Shown one piece after another: positions 49,425 to 58,848 of a stretch of 64,000 bases of DNA. Source of the stretch: Mycobacterium shigaense (lineage in GTDB: Bacteria > Actinomycetota > Actinomycetes > Mycobacteriales > Mycobacteriaceae); NCBI RefSeq assembly GCF_002356315.1, contig NZ_AP018164.1:3286001-3350000 (forward strand), in the 5' to 3' direction. Numbering within the stretch: position 1 is the first letter of the stretch; each line of letters begins with the position of its first letter. The translations under genes and the position numbers were made by a program. The notes under the pieces were generated by a model. That model searched no databases, was not told the DNA's origin, and saw only the letters and a list, made by a program, of their open reading frames with translations.

Positions 49425-49978
49425 GCGCGCCGGAAGCGTTTCCCGCCGCTCATATCGCAACGGAGGGCGGCGAGGGCACCGTGCCTATCGCAGAAGAGCT
49501 CCTGAGTATGGTGCTGGAGCCCTACTCCTACAAGGGATGCCGTTATCTCGTTGACGCAGAGTACAAATCGACAGGAGATTCGGTTCTCGCATACGGAAGT
49601 TTTCGAATCGAACAGCCCGCTTACATCCGCAGCACGGGACACTTCAATGCAGTGGAATTGGTGATCTGCTTCAATCAACTCGCTTATGCCGCGTTCGCTC
49701 CGGCGATCATCAACCGCGAGCTCCCGATTGTCGATGGGTACTCGATCGCCGACTTCTTCGACAACCAGCTGCCCAGCATGCTGATCAGGAGTACGTCGTC
49801 GCAATTCAAGAAATCGATCAACGCGCAGAGTTTTTCGGCGCGCTTGTTGTGTGAGAACTTCCGCATCATCGAACGAACGCGGCGTTACCTCTCGATCCCC
49901 TGTTCCATCGAGTTCTGGGACCAGAGCGGCGGGGCGGCGTCCGGTCAGATCGAACTAGCGGTCCTCAATATCCCCTAA
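49421..49978 (+). CDS. fcoT: FcoT-type thioesterase fold protein (Rv0098/ScoD/MmaD type)
   Basis: A 185-aa hotdog-fold protein. ATG 49421 overlaps the oxidase stop (ATGA); the longer ORF from 49067 is antisense-like out-of-frame extension in the previous gene. Key segments: VLEPYSYKGCRYLVDAEYK, RSTGHFNAVELVICFNQLAY and QSFSARLLCENFRII. Although it was first described as a fatty acyl-CoA thioesterase, in INLP clusters this enzyme is held to add glycine to the alpha,beta-unsaturated acyl-ACP. That product is the substrate of the preceding oxidase. Confidence 0.93.
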   Translation: MSAPEAFPAAHIATEGGEGTVPIAEELLSMVLEPYSYKGCRYLVDAEYKSTGDSVLAYGSFRIEQPAYIRSTGHFNAVELVICFNQLAYAAFAPAIINRELPIVDGYSIADFFDNQLPSMLIRSTSSQFKKSINAQSFSARLLCENFRIIERTRRYLSIPCSIEFWDQSGGAASGQIELAVLNIP

Positions 49979-50005
49979 CCCGTTGGGAAGAAGAACCTTA
50001 ACGTC

Positions 50006-51604
50006 ATGTCACAACTATCTCCCACCGTGCTGGGACGAGTCTTCGAGCAGGCCCGCCAGCGGCCCGAGGCAACCGCTCTGCGTCGCTGCGACGGCACCAG
50101 CCTACTGCGGTACGCGGATCTGATCGCAGAAGTGGAGAGAATTGCCACATTCCTTCGTGCGCAGTCGGTCTCGAGAGGGTCCCGGGTGCTCGTCGTCGCA
50201 GACAACGGGCCCGAGACCTACCTGTCGGTGCTGGCCTGTGCAAGGATCGGGGCGATCGCGGTCATGGCGGACGGCAATCTTCCGCCCGCCACCATCGATC
50301 GTTTCAGTCAGATCACCGAGCCGGGTGCGATTCTCGTTGCCCCCGGGAGTAGAATTGGACTTGCTTGTCTGCCCGAATCACTCCAATCGATTCCGGCGAT
50401 CACGGTGGAGATAGCAGCCGGCATCAACGACACCGTAGCCGCCGTCGACGACGAATGGATGTCGGCAACAACACGGCTGGGCGCCGACGATCCGCTGGCA
50501 ATGGTCTTCACCAGCGGCACCACCGGCGAACCAAAAGGCGTCCTGCTGGCCAATCGCACTTTTTCCGGCATTGCGGACCTGCTGCGGCAGGCCGACTTGA
50601 CCTGGATCCGTTGGGTTTCCGGTGAGACCACCTACTCGCCCCTGCCCGCGACGCATATCGGCGGACTCTGGTGGATTCTCACGTGTTTGATGCATGGCGG
50701 CTTGTGTATCACCGGCGGGGAGAACACCACGTCCTTGTTGGAGATTCTCGATACGAACGCCGTCGAGACCACATGTCTGGTGCCGTTCCTTATATCAAAG
50801 CTCATCTCCGAAATGAAGACGGCCGGCAGGACGGTTCCGTCGCTGAAACTCCTGGGGTATGGCGGGTCGAGGGCGGTCGCAGCCGATATCCAATTCATGG
50901 AGGCGGCCGGCGTCCAGACCATCCAAGTGTACGGATTGAGCGAGACAGGTTGCACCGCATTGTGTCTACCGACCGATCCGGGCTCGATCTCGAAAATCGA
51001 GGAGGGCGCGGTCGGGCGTCCCTACCCCGGTGTGGACGTCTATCTGGCAGATCCGGCAGGCGGCGGGCCCACTGATCCGAGCGTCGGTCCGTCCGCCTCG
51101 TTCGGCACGCTGTGGATCAAATCGCCGGCAAACATGTTGGGATACTGGAACAATCCGGACCGCACCCGAGAGGTTCTGGTCGACGGGTGGGTGAACACCG
51201 GCGATCTTCTGGAGCTCAACGACGACGGCTTCTTTTACATCAAGGGCAGATCGTCGGAGATGATCATCTCCGGCGGTGTCAACATCGCGCCCAACGAGGT
51301 CGATCGCATCGCCGAGGATGTGCACGGCGTTCGGGAGGCAGCCTGCTACGAAATACCGGACCCAGAGTTCGGAGCGCTGGTGGGTCTGGCAGTGGTTGCT
51401 ACGACGGAACTGGACGACTCGGGGGCGCGCAAGCTCAAGCAGGCGATCGCGGCCCGCTACCGCAGCGAGTCGGAATCGATGGCACGCCCGTCGACGATCG
51501 TGATCGTCGACAATATTCCACGGACGCCGTCGGGCAAGGTCATGCGAGTCTCGCTCGCCGCGTCGATCAGTGACGACAGCGCCGGCGCGGTGGCCCGTGC
51601 CTGA
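50006..51604 (+). CDS. fadD10: Fatty acyl-AMP ligase FadD10
   Basis: A 532-aa ANL-superfamily adenylating enzyme. P-loop-like motif TSGTTGEPKGV begins at residue 169. YGLSETGCTAL, VNTGDLLELNDDGFFYIKGR and the C-terminal PRTPSGKVMRV Lys are present. In M. tuberculosis FadD10 activates medium-chain fatty acids and passes them to the Rv0100 carrier protein, rather than to CoA. The ACP gene overlaps its stop here. GGGAAGAAGAA precedes the ATG. Confidence 0.94.
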   Translation: MSQLSPTVLGRVFEQARQRPEATALRRCDGTSLLRYADLIAEVERIATFLRAQSVSRGSRVLVVADNGPETYLSVLACARIGAIAVMADGNLPPATIDRFSQITEPGAILVAPGSRIGLACLPESLQSIPAITVEIAAGINDTVAAVDDEWMSATTRLGADDPLAMVFTSGTTGEPKGVLLANRTFSGIADLLRQADLTWIRWVSGETTYSPLPATHIGGLWWILTCLMHGGLCITGGENTTSLLEILDTNAVETTCLVPFLISKLISEMKTAGRTVPSLKLLGYGGSRAVAADIQFMEAAGVQTIQVYGLSETGCTALCLPTDPGSISKIEEGAVGRPYPGVDVYLADPAGGGPTDPSVGPSASFGTLWIKSPANMLGYWNNPDRTREVLVDGWVNTGDLLELNDDGFFYIKGRSSEMIISGGVNIAPNEVDRIAEDVHGVREAACYEIPDPEFGALVGLAVVATTELDDSGARKLKQAIAARYRSESESMARPSTIVIVDNIPRTPSGKVMRVSLAASISDDSAGAVARA

Positions 51605-51848
51605 CACGGTGCGCGAACGGGTCCTCGCTGCGGTGTATTCGGTGTTGTACATCGACGACGCCGATCTCGTCAACGGCGACACAACCGATCTCAGGGACCT
51701 CGGCCTGGACTCTGTTCGGTTCGTGCTGCTGATGAAAGAACTTGGCGTGGATCGCGAATCCGAACTACCGCTGCGATTGTCCGAAAGCCTGTCGGTCGAC
51801 GGCTGGGTTCGGGAACTGGAAAAGTTCGAGCTGGAACGATCCCCGTGA
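51597..51848 (+). CDS. Acyl carrier protein of the INLP pathway (Rv0100 homologue)
   Basis: A carrier protein of 79-83 aa. The phosphopantetheine Ser is in DLRDLGLDSVRFVLLM, followed by KELGVDRESELPLRL. GTG 51597 overlaps the end of fadD10 by 8 bases. GTG 51609 gives the N-terminus closest to Rv0100 (RERVLAAVYSVLYIDDADL). It overlaps nrp by 4 bases. It should carry the fatty acyl chain through desaturation, glycine addition and isonitrile formation before transfer to the NRPS. Confidence 0.9.
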   Translation: MPDTVRERVLAAVYSVLYIDDADLVNGDTTDLRDLGLDSVRFVLLMKELGVDRESELPLRLSESLSVDGWVRELEKFELERSP

Positions 51849-54800
51849 CCAAAGGTCAGATGAATCGCGTTGACCTCAGCAAATCGCAACAGAACATCTA
51901 CAACGGAGTGATGCAGGACAGCGACCCCGCGCTGTACCTGATCGGCAAGAGCTATCGGTTCCGGCGACAGGAGTTATCCTCCTTCCTGACCGCGCTGAAC
52001 GGCGCGATCTTCGAAAACCCGGTGCAGCTCTGCGTTCTCGAAGCGAGGGAGTCGTCGGCAGAGGCCGGTTATCCCGAGCTCGTGGCGCGGCTGCGGCCCG
52101 AGGACATCGTGCGTGTACGCCACGAAAGCCGGCACCGCCCGGACGACGCGATCGAGAGCACCTGGTCCACCGGCATCCTCGCCAAGCCGCTGGTGCGGCA
52201 CACCGTGCGCACCGACGACGACGGCTATGTGTCGGGCCTCGACGTTCACACGCACCACATCCTGCTTGACGGCGGCGCAACCGCGATGATCGAAGCCGAT
52301 CTGGCGCGCCACCTGTCGACAGATGCTCCGGCTGAGATTCCCTCTATCACAGAGGGAATGCTCAAGCTGGCACAGGCACATCGTCGCGAGGCCAGCAGGG
52401 TGGAGGAGTCGCGGCAGCGCCTCGCGGACGCCGTGCAACGTGAGCTTGCCGACCAGGCGCGGCAGAGCGTTCAAGGCTCGAACGACGCACCGCGGGCAGC
52501 CGCCAAGGGAGTTTTACAGGAGTCAACGCGGATCTCCGGCGGCGCCTACGACGCAATCGTCGCTCTCTCGGAGAGCCAGCGAGTGCCTCTGAACGTGCTG
52601 GTGGCTGCGGCGGCCGTCGCGGTCGACGCGAGCCTCCGGCAGAGCACCGAGGGCTTGCTGGTTTACCCGGTGGACAATCGGTTTGGCGATCCGGATCTGA
52701 GTGTGGCTACCTGCCTGGTGAATTCGGTCGCGCACGCGATCCGGTTTGCTCCGTTCGCGTCAGTGCGGGATGTCGTTCGGGACCTAGACCGGAGCTACGT
52801 CAAGGCCGTGCGACGTCGATGGCTCCGTGAGGAACATTTCCGCCGGATGTACATGGCGGTCAACCGCACCTCTCACGTGCAGACGCTGACGCTGAACTTC
52901 CTTCGCGAACCCTGCGCGCCCGGCCTTCGTCCGTTTTTGTCGGAGGCACCGATCGCAACGGACGTGGGGCCGGTCGACGGGATGACCGTGGCCTGCCTTC
53001 AGGACGAAGAACAGCGCACCCTCAGCGTGGCGATCTGGAACCGCGCAGACCTGCCGGCGAAAACGGCGGGAATCACACGCCGGATAGCGACGGCATTGGA
53101 ATCGATGGCGGCGCTATGGGATAACCCGATCGCCATGGCCGTCGAGGAATGGATGTGCATCGGCGCGGACGGGGCACTCTGCCGCGACAACAACCCGCTG
53201 GAGACGACACACCCCGCGGCGTCGGCGTGGTTTCTAGACCCAGCAGGGGGCGTGCGCAGGACTCTGCAGAAACGCCCCCGCGTGTACTCCTGGATTGCGC
53301 TGCTGGTGCGCAGCGGTGCTCGGCCCGGCGACGTACTCGTCATCGCCGACGACGATACCGACAACACCGTCGACTTTTTGATCGCCTGTCACCTAACCGG
53401 CTGCGGCTACAGTGTGTGCGACACCGCGGACGAGATTGGTCCGCGAGCGGAAGCCATTGCCGCGCATCGCGATGGCGGCTTCGCACGGGTGATCGACGTG
53501 GCCGCTACCCGGCCCGCGCTGGTGGCCGACGAAGACCAACAGCTGCTGGCTGACCAGCGCATCGCGCAGGTGGCCCGAGATCCGCTGCTCGCCGGCAACA
53601 CGGCGTACATCATGCCGACCTCGGGCTCTACGGGGCAGCCGAAGCTGGTGCAGGTCTCACACGGATCGCTTGCGGCGTTCTGTCAGGCGGTTGTTCGTGT
53701 CTACGGCTGGAAAGGACACGACACAGTCCTGCAGTGCGCCCCGTTGACGTCAGACATCAGCGCGGAGGAGATTTTCGGGGCCGCGACCTGTGGGGCGGCG
53801 TTGGTCCGATCCACGGCGATGCGAGTAGGCGACCTCACGGCGCTCGCGCGCGATCTCGTGGCCAACACGCCGACAATCGTCGACCTGCCGACTGCCGTGT
53901 GGCACCTGCTGTGCGAGGACGCGCATGCCATCGACGCAATCCGGCGCTCAAAACTTCGACAGGTCATTGTCGGCGGCGAGGCCATCCGTACCAGTGCCGT
54001 CGATGCGTGGATCGATTCCGGTGTTTCACAACGAGTCTCACTAATCTCGACCTATGGTCCGACCGAGACCACGGTCGTCGTCAGCTATTTACCGATCTGC
54101 CATGGCGGCGCCGCCCTCGAAGGCAGCGCCCGACGCAGGCTGGGCGCGCCGATGCTGCCCGGCACGGTGTTCGTCGCCTTTGGCGAAGTGGTCATCGTCG
54201 GGGATTTGGTGTGCGGTTATCTCGGGAGCCAGAGCGGCGGCTTCGGCACCGTGACCTTGGCGGACGGTTCGCAGCGCCATGCGTTCGCGACCGCCGACCG
54301 CGTGATCGACGACGACGGTTTCCCCGTCTTCGCGGGACGCAAAGACGCCATCGTCAAGGTATCTGGAAAGCGCATCGACATCGCAGAGGTAACACGTCGA
54401 ATCCTCGGTGATCCTGCGGTGTTCGATGTCGCAGTGGAGCTTCACGACGGACGCCTCGGAGTGTGGTTCGAAAGCCAACTGACCCGGGCGGGCTCCGACG
54501 ATCCCCCGCTGGCTTCACGCATCAGGTCGATTCTCGTAAGCGTCGGGGTCTCTTCGTTTTTCGTCATCGGTTTGACGAGTATCCCCAGGAAACCCAATGC
54601 GAAAATCGACAGCGACAAATTGCGCGCACAGCCCGAGTTTGCCGACACCGAGCAGATTGGTGCCGGCGCGAGGGAACGAGCGGCTGGTCTGACAAAGATC
54701 TGGAGCCGGCATCTCGGACGCGTTGTCCGGCCGGACGCATCGCTGCTCGAGGAGGGGATCGGCTCGTTGGACCTGATCAGAATCCTGCCGGATACCCGAA

Positions 54801-56029
54801 GCTATCTGGGCAGGCACCTGACGCTCCTGGATCTGATAAGTGCCGACTCCGCCGAACAGCTGGCCGCCAGTGCGGCCACGAGCGACGCATGGATGGATTC
54901 GGGCACCGCCGACGAGATCGGCCGCACCCTCGCCGCGTTGCGCCCACACGTCCCCGCGCCCAGACGCGCATCGAAATCCACCGGGCGGAAAGCAATCGTC
55001 GTGCTTGGAGCTTCGGGAATTCTTGGCACCGGTTTCGGGCAGGCAGTTTTGGACCTCAGGCGGTCAGGAGCCTTCAGGCGTGAAGTGGTTTTGGTGACGA
55101 GGTCACCGCTTCCTGAAACCGATCCGTGGACGTCGCTGCGCGATGTCGAAGGCGTCCGAATCGAACACGTCGCACCCGAATTCGGTACGACGGACGTCGA
55201 TGGGCTGTTGCGGAGCGTCGGCGCGGAAACGGTCATCAACTGCATCGGCAATACCAATGTGCTTGTGCCCTATGGCCAATTGCAGCTGGCCAACGTCGAG
55301 TTTGTTTCCATGATTGCCCAGACATGCGCAAGTCTTGGTGCGAAGTTGGTGCACCTGTCGACGTTCGTCGTCAATGCGGAGGTCAACGCTGCACGCGTCA
55401 TCGACCCCCGCGCGGCGCCATATCCCTACGCGGCATCCAAGTCGCTCGCGGAGCTGGTCGTCGCCGCCACCGGCGACCTCGACTTCGCCATCGCGCGGCT
55501 GCCACGAGTGCTTGGCCGCGCAGACCAGATCCACGACTCGGCCGACATCCTGGTGTCACTCGTCGATGCGTGCACCGCGCTGCACGCCTATCCCACGGTG
55601 ACGCTGACCGAGGAGGTCACCACGGGCTTGGCGGCGGCAAACGCCGTCCTGGGCCTGTTGGCAGAGTCGGCAGGCGGAGCCGAACTGGGACGCGAAATCA
55701 CTGCGGTGCGCGGTGCGGTGGTGCCCTACGCCGAGTTTCTCAGCGAGTTCGCCGCGGAAGACCTCGATCCTTTCGAGTGGAAATACCGGCTGGACCAGAG
55801 CGACTGGGCGAAAAACAATCCGCGAAGGTGGTCGGTGGTTGACGGGTGGATCACCCTGGGCATGCGACTCGGGGGGCGCCCCTATGCGGAGTATCTGGCC
55901 AACTACCCGAGCATCGCCGTCGATGCCGTATCGGTCGCCGACCTCGATGCGAACCCCTACCCGCTGTCGGTGCGCGCGCTGCTCGCCCAATGCGTCGCGG
56001 TACGAGACCTATCGGCGCCGGCTACGTGA
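51845..56029 (+). CDS. nrp: Single-module NRPS with terminal reductase (Nrp/MmaA/ScoA type)
   Basis: A 1394-aa nonribosomal peptide synthetase. The condensation domain (about 1-440) has HHILLDGG at 137-144. The adenylation domain (about 455-920) has TSGSTGQPK from 592, [21 protein letters not shown] and the C-terminal Lys in [11 protein letters not shown]. The carrier domain has Ser974 in GIGSLDLIR. The reductase domain (about 1045-1394) has [12 protein letters not shown] near 1053 and the SDR pair Tyr1195/Lys1199 in YAASKS. By homology it acylates lysine with the isonitrile chain and releases a reduced product. M. tuberculosis Nrp (about 2512 aa) has two C-A-PCP modules; the second is absent here with no visible break. 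The 3' end overlaps the convergent gene by 21 bases. Confidence 0.93.
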   Translation: MTKGQMNRVDLSKSQQNIYNGVMQDSDPALYLIGKSYRFRRQELSSFLTALNGAIFENPVQLCVLEARESSAEAGYPELVARLRPEDIVRVRHESRHRPDDAIESTWSTGILAKPLVRHTVRTDDDGYVSGLDVHTHHILLDGGATAMIEADLARHLSTDAPAEIPSITEGMLKLAQAHRREASRVEESRQRLADAVQRELADQARQSVQGSNDAPRAAAKGVLQESTRISGGAYDAIVALSESQRVPLNVLVAAAAVAVDASLRQSTEGLLVYPVDNRFGDPDLSVATCLVNSVAHAIRFAPFASVRDVVRDLDRSYVKAVRRRWLREEHFRRMYMAVNRTSHVQTLTLNFLREPCAPGLRPFLSEAPIATDVGPVDGMTVACLQDEEQRTLSVAIWNRADLPAKTAGITRRIATALESMAALWDNPIAMAVEEWMCIGADGALCRDNNPLETTHPAASAWFLDPAGGVRRTLQKRPRVYSWIALLVRSGARPGDVLVIADDDTDNTVDFLIACHLTGCGYSVCDTADEIGPRAEAIAAHRDGGFARVIDVAATRPALVADEDQQLLADQRIAQVARDPLLAGNTAYIMPTSGSTGQPKLVQVSHGSLAAFCQAVVRVYGWKGHDTVLQCAPLTSDISAEEIFGAATCGAALVRSTAMRVGDLTALARDLVANTPTIVDLPTAVWHLLCEDAHAIDAIRRSKLRQVIVGGEAIRTSAVDAWIDSGVSQRVSLISTYGPTETTVVVSYLPICHGGAALEGSARRRLGAPMLPGTVFVAFGEVVIVGDLVCGYLGSQSGGFGTVTLADGSQRHAFATADRVIDDDGFPVFAGRKDAIVKVSGKRIDIAEVTRRILGDPAVFDVAVELHDGRLGVWFESQLTRAGSDDPPLASRIRSILVSVGVSSFFVIGLTSIPRKPNAKIDSDKLRAQPEFADTEQIGAGARERAAGLTKIWSRHLGRVVRPDASLLEEGIGSLDLIRILPDTRSYLGRHLTLLDLISADSAEQLAASAATSDAWMDSGTADEIGRTLAALRPHVPAPRRASKSTGRKAIVVLGASGILGTGFGQAVLDLRRSGAFRREVVLVTRSPLPETDPWTSLRDVEGVRIEHVAPEFGTTDVDGLLRSVGAETVINCIGNTNVLVPYGQLQLANVEFVSMIAQTCASLGAKLVHLSTFVVNAEVNAARVIDPRAAPYPYAASKSLAELVVAATGDLDFAIARLPRVLGRADQIHDSADILVSLVDACTALHAYPTVTLTEEVTTGLAAANAVLGLLAESAGGAELGREITAVRGAVVPYAEFLSEFAAEDLDPFEWKYRLDQSDWAKNNPRRWSVVDGWITLGMRLGGRPYAEYLANYPSIAVDAVSVADLDANPYPLSVRALLAQCVAVRDLSAPAT

Positions 56030-57991
56030 CAGCTCGCGCAGCATGGCGTTGTAGGCATCGAGATCGTCGTCTGCATAACCCGAGTCGGCATGGCGGTCCG
56101 AACGCGCCGCCGCCCGGCGATCCTCACGGGCCCACTGGGCAACCAGAGCGACGACCACCAACACCACCGGCAGTTCGCTGGAACCCCAGGCGATCGCCCC
56201 ACCGAGATGTTGGTCGCCGCTGAGGCTCGACAGCCACGGCAGGCCGAGGTAGCGGTAGTACAGGCCGCCGATCACTGAGGTCATCGTCATGGTCGCGATG
56301 CCGAAGAACGCATGGAAAGGCATCACCGCGAACAGCAATCCGAGCCGGCCCAGAAACGGGAGCTTGCGGGGTCCGGGGTCGATACCGATGATGCCCCAGA
56401 AGAACAGGTAGCCGACCAGCAAGAAGTGCGTGCTCATCAGCTCGTGGCCCCAGTGGTAGCGGACCAGGGTGTCAAAGAGCGGGGTGAAGTACACCAGGTA
56501 AAGCGAGGCCACAAATAGCACGAAGGCCGTGATGGGATGTGCGAGGAAGGCCGTCACCTTCGAATGCACCAGCCACAGCAACCATTCTCGCAAGCCGGGC
56601 GGTTGGCCTTGGCCGGCCGGCGGCAGAGCGCGCAATGCCAGGGTCACCGGCCCCCCGAGCACCAGCAACGCCGGCACGAACATGTTCAACGTCATGTGTT
56701 CGGCCATGTGCACGCTGAACATCGCCGATCCGTAGGCCCTTACCCCGGAGCCGCTGGTGAAGACCAAGACCAGGCATCCCGCCAGCCAGGCGACCAAGCG
56801 TCCGACCGGCCAATGGTCTCCGCGTCGGCGCAGGCGGAGAAACCCGAGCCCGTAGGCCACAGCCAAGGTCACCGCGCCCGTGCCGAGGAAGGTGTCGAAC
56901 CGCCAAAAGGTCAAGATCATCAGCACATTCGGCGGTCCCGGCAGCGTATAGCCGAGGAAAACGTCCCATGTCGTAAACCGATGCGTAAGCAGTCGCGGCG
57001 CGGTCTGCGTCGCCATGGACGAAATCAGCGCGACAACCCCGATCATGCACACCGCTTGGATACTGTTGCGGGAAAAGGAGTTCGGCATCGTACGAGCACG
57101 CGCGCTCCCCAGTGCTGCGAGATCGGCGAGCCACACCAGGACCAGCACGACGGCAGCGGCGATGCCTGCACGACCGTAGCCCGTCCCGGCGAGGTCCCCA
57201 GGATTCGTCAGCGTCAGCAGCAGCAGTGCGCCATAACCGAGACTGACTGCTCCGCAGACTGTTTCAATGGTCAGCACGCGTCGCGCAAGGGCGCCGGCGG
57301 GCGGACTGACCACCGCGGCTGCTTTGATTCCCGTCAACGCTGCGACGGCGACGACGAACACGATGGCTGCACTCGTCGCATAGTCGTGGTCGGGCCCTTG
57401 CCCGGCGTTACCGCTCACGGGCACGGCGAGCACTCCGATCACGGCCGGCAACAACAGCATGAATTGCGGGACCCAACGGACGGAGATCCGAACGCCGACC
57501 GCAACGACGAGGGCCGCAACGGTGACAACGATCCAGGCCCTCGACATCTCGGACGCAAGAATCGCGTCGCCTAACGCAGCACCGGCGAGTAGCCGCGGCG
57601 CCGCAACGCCGGCATTGCTGGCCGCCTGAACGACCACCATTACTGCCGCCGCAACCGCCCAGATCACCGACAAGCGCTCGATTATCAAGTGAATGCGGAA
57701 CGCACGTTCATCGATGACGCCGTGGGTGTTGGGGCACGCGGTGACCACCATGTGGAGCAGTCCACCGAAGCAGACTGCCGCGGCCAAGGTTGCGATGAAG
57801 TAGCCGAGCGGCTCGGCCGCCGCGATTGCGGCTCCCGGATACGCCTCGCCGCTAGCCAGGTACCGACGGTCGCCACCTGTGAGCGCATAGCAGCACAGAC
57901 CGATCAGCGCGGTCAGACAGCCCGCAGCTAACGACTGCCAGGGCCAACGTCGGTCCGCCGGATCCGACGGACCTGTCTGGCTCGACTGCAC
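56009..57991 (-). CDS. CopD/CtaG-type copper membrane protein (Rv0102 homologue)
   Basis: A 660-aa multipass protein. The N-terminal half is CopD-like, with about eight helices starting [20 protein letters not shown]. The C-terminal half is a CtaG/caa3-type domain with [40 protein letters not shown] and [14 protein letters not shown], rich in His and Met suited to copper. The length matches Rv0102 (about 661 aa), which lies next to nrp in M. tuberculosis as well. GTG 57991 starts it. It may move copper recovered by the metallophore across the membrane or deliver it to cytochrome oxidase. A palindrome lies 42-64 bases upstream. Confidence 0.9.
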   Translation of the reverse strand: MQSSQTGPSDPADRRWPWQSLAAGCLTALIGLCCYALTGGDRRYLASGEAYPGAAIAAAEPLGYFIATLAAAVCFGGLLHMVVTACPNTHGVIDERAFRIHLIIERLSVIWAVAAAVMVVVQAASNAGVAAPRLLAGAALGDAILASEMSRAWIVVTVAALVVAVGVRISVRWVPQFMLLLPAVIGVLAVPVSGNAGQGPDHDYATSAAIVFVVAVAALTGIKAAAVVSPPAGALARRVLTIETVCGAVSLGYGALLLLTLTNPGDLAGTGYGRAGIAAAVVLVLVWLADLAALGSARARTMPNSFSRNSIQAVCMIGVVALISSMATQTAPRLLTHRFTTWDVFLGYTLPGPPNVLMILTFWRFDTFLGTGAVTLAVAYGLGFLRLRRRGDHWPVGRLVAWLAGCLVLVFTSGSGVRAYGSAMFSVHMAEHMTLNMFVPALLVLGGPVTLALRALPPAGQGQPPGLREWLLWLVHSKVTAFLAHPITAFVLFVASLYLVYFTPLFDTLVRYHWGHELMSTHFLLVGYLFFWGIIGIDPGPRKLPFLGRLGLLFAVMPFHAFFGIATMTMTSVIGGLYYRYLGLPWLSSLSGDQHLGGAIAWGSSELPVVLVVVALVAQWAREDRRAAARSDRHADSGYADDDLDAYNAMLRELSRSRRR

Positions 57992-58032
57992 TGTCGCCGC
58001 GACCTTTCGCCCAAAAGCTGGTGTGATACCGC

Positions 58033-58055
58033 CAGTCTACGATCCGTCGTCGTAG
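58033..58055. promoter_or_regulatory. Palindrome GTCTACGA-N7-TCGTAGAC between CopD/CtaG and DUF5134 genes
   Basis: Perfect 8-bp inverted repeat with a 7-base centre, in the 199-bp divergent interval. It is 42 bases upstream of the CopD/CtaG start and 13 bases before the -35 box of the DUF5134 promoter. The half-sites TACGA/TCGTA recall CopY/BlaI-family operators only loosely. It looks like a dimeric repressor site. Confidence 0.5.
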
Positions 58056-58067
58056 ACGAGCCGTGTC

Positions 58068-58096
58068 CCCGGAACTTTTGACCGATCGGTACCGAC
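58068..58096 (+). promoter_or_regulatory. Island promoter motif before DUF5134 (CGGAAC-N17-CGACTA)
   Basis: CGGAAC at 58068-58073, 17 bases, CGACTA at 58091-58096. It shares GGAACTTTT with the copy before PPE1. The GTG start at 58191 is 94 bases downstream. Confidence 0.6.
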
Positions 58097-58190
58097 TAAT
58101 GCACATGGACCACCATGTCTGTCCGGCCGGCTCAGCGAAACCACCCGATGCGGGGGACAACGTTGGCGTCCCTGAGCGGATCCACTACCG

Positions 58191-58841
58191 GTGATCCACA
58201 ACACCGTCCTGCGGTGGATCGTTACGGTGCTGTTCGTATTGAGCGCCGCAAAATGTCTGTTCGCGGTCGCCACCGGCCCTCGTGCATGGACACCAACTGT
58301 GCGCGAAGTGCTGCACCTCGTCATGTCGGTCGCGATGGTGATTATGGTCTGGCCCTGGGGCATGACGCTACCCACGGCCGCTCCCCTGGTGTTCTTTCTG
58401 CTTGCCGCCGCCTGGTTCGCAGCGACCGCCGTCAAGGTCGCCCATCACCGCAGCCTCGACAGCTACCACGCCCTGATGATGTTGGCGATGGCGTGGATGT
58501 ATGCCTTGATGAACGGCACTTTGCTTCCCGGTCAAACCGGCACACCCAACGGCTCGGACAATGTCAAACCGCCGCACGCAAGCATGCCGGACATGAGCAT
58601 GCCCGGGATGGACATGCCCGATATGCCCGCCGCGTCGTCGAGCAATGGGCATCCCGCGTCGATCGACGCAGTGAACTGGCTTTGCGCAATAGGCTTCGGG
58701 GTCGCCGCCGCCTGGTGGGTCTATCGATACCTCGCTATGCGGAAAACGGAGCCGACATCGTCCTTCTATCGATTGACCGGGTCGGTAACCCAGGCGATGA
58801 TGGCAGCTGGCATGGCCATCATGTTTGCCATGATTTTGTAA
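58191..58841 (+). CDS. DUF5134 membrane protein with Met-rich loop
   Basis: A 216-aa protein with about six helices (VLRWIVTVLFVLSAAKCLFA at the start, MAAGMAIMFAMIL at the end). Between helices 4 and 5 a hydrophilic loop contains PHASMPDMSMPGMDMPDMP, six Met residues in a MxxM pattern, typical of Cu(I)-binding methionine motifs. His residues flank several helices. M. tuberculosis has a DUF5134 protein (Rv0090) near ctpA. The role is probably periplasmic copper handling. It converges with the anti-sigma-like gene, with only 7 bases between their stops. Confidence 0.8.
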   Translation: MIHNTVLRWIVTVLFVLSAAKCLFAVATGPRAWTPTVREVLHLVMSVAMVIMVWPWGMTLPTAAPLVFFLLAAAWFAATAVKVAHHRSLDSYHALMMLAMAWMYALMNGTLLPGQTGTPNGSDNVKPPHASMPDMSMPGMDMPDMPAASSSNGHPASIDAVNWLCAIGFGVAAAWWVYRYLAMRKTEPTSSFYRLTGSVTQAMMAAGMAIMFAMIL

Positions 58842-58848
58842 TGACCCG

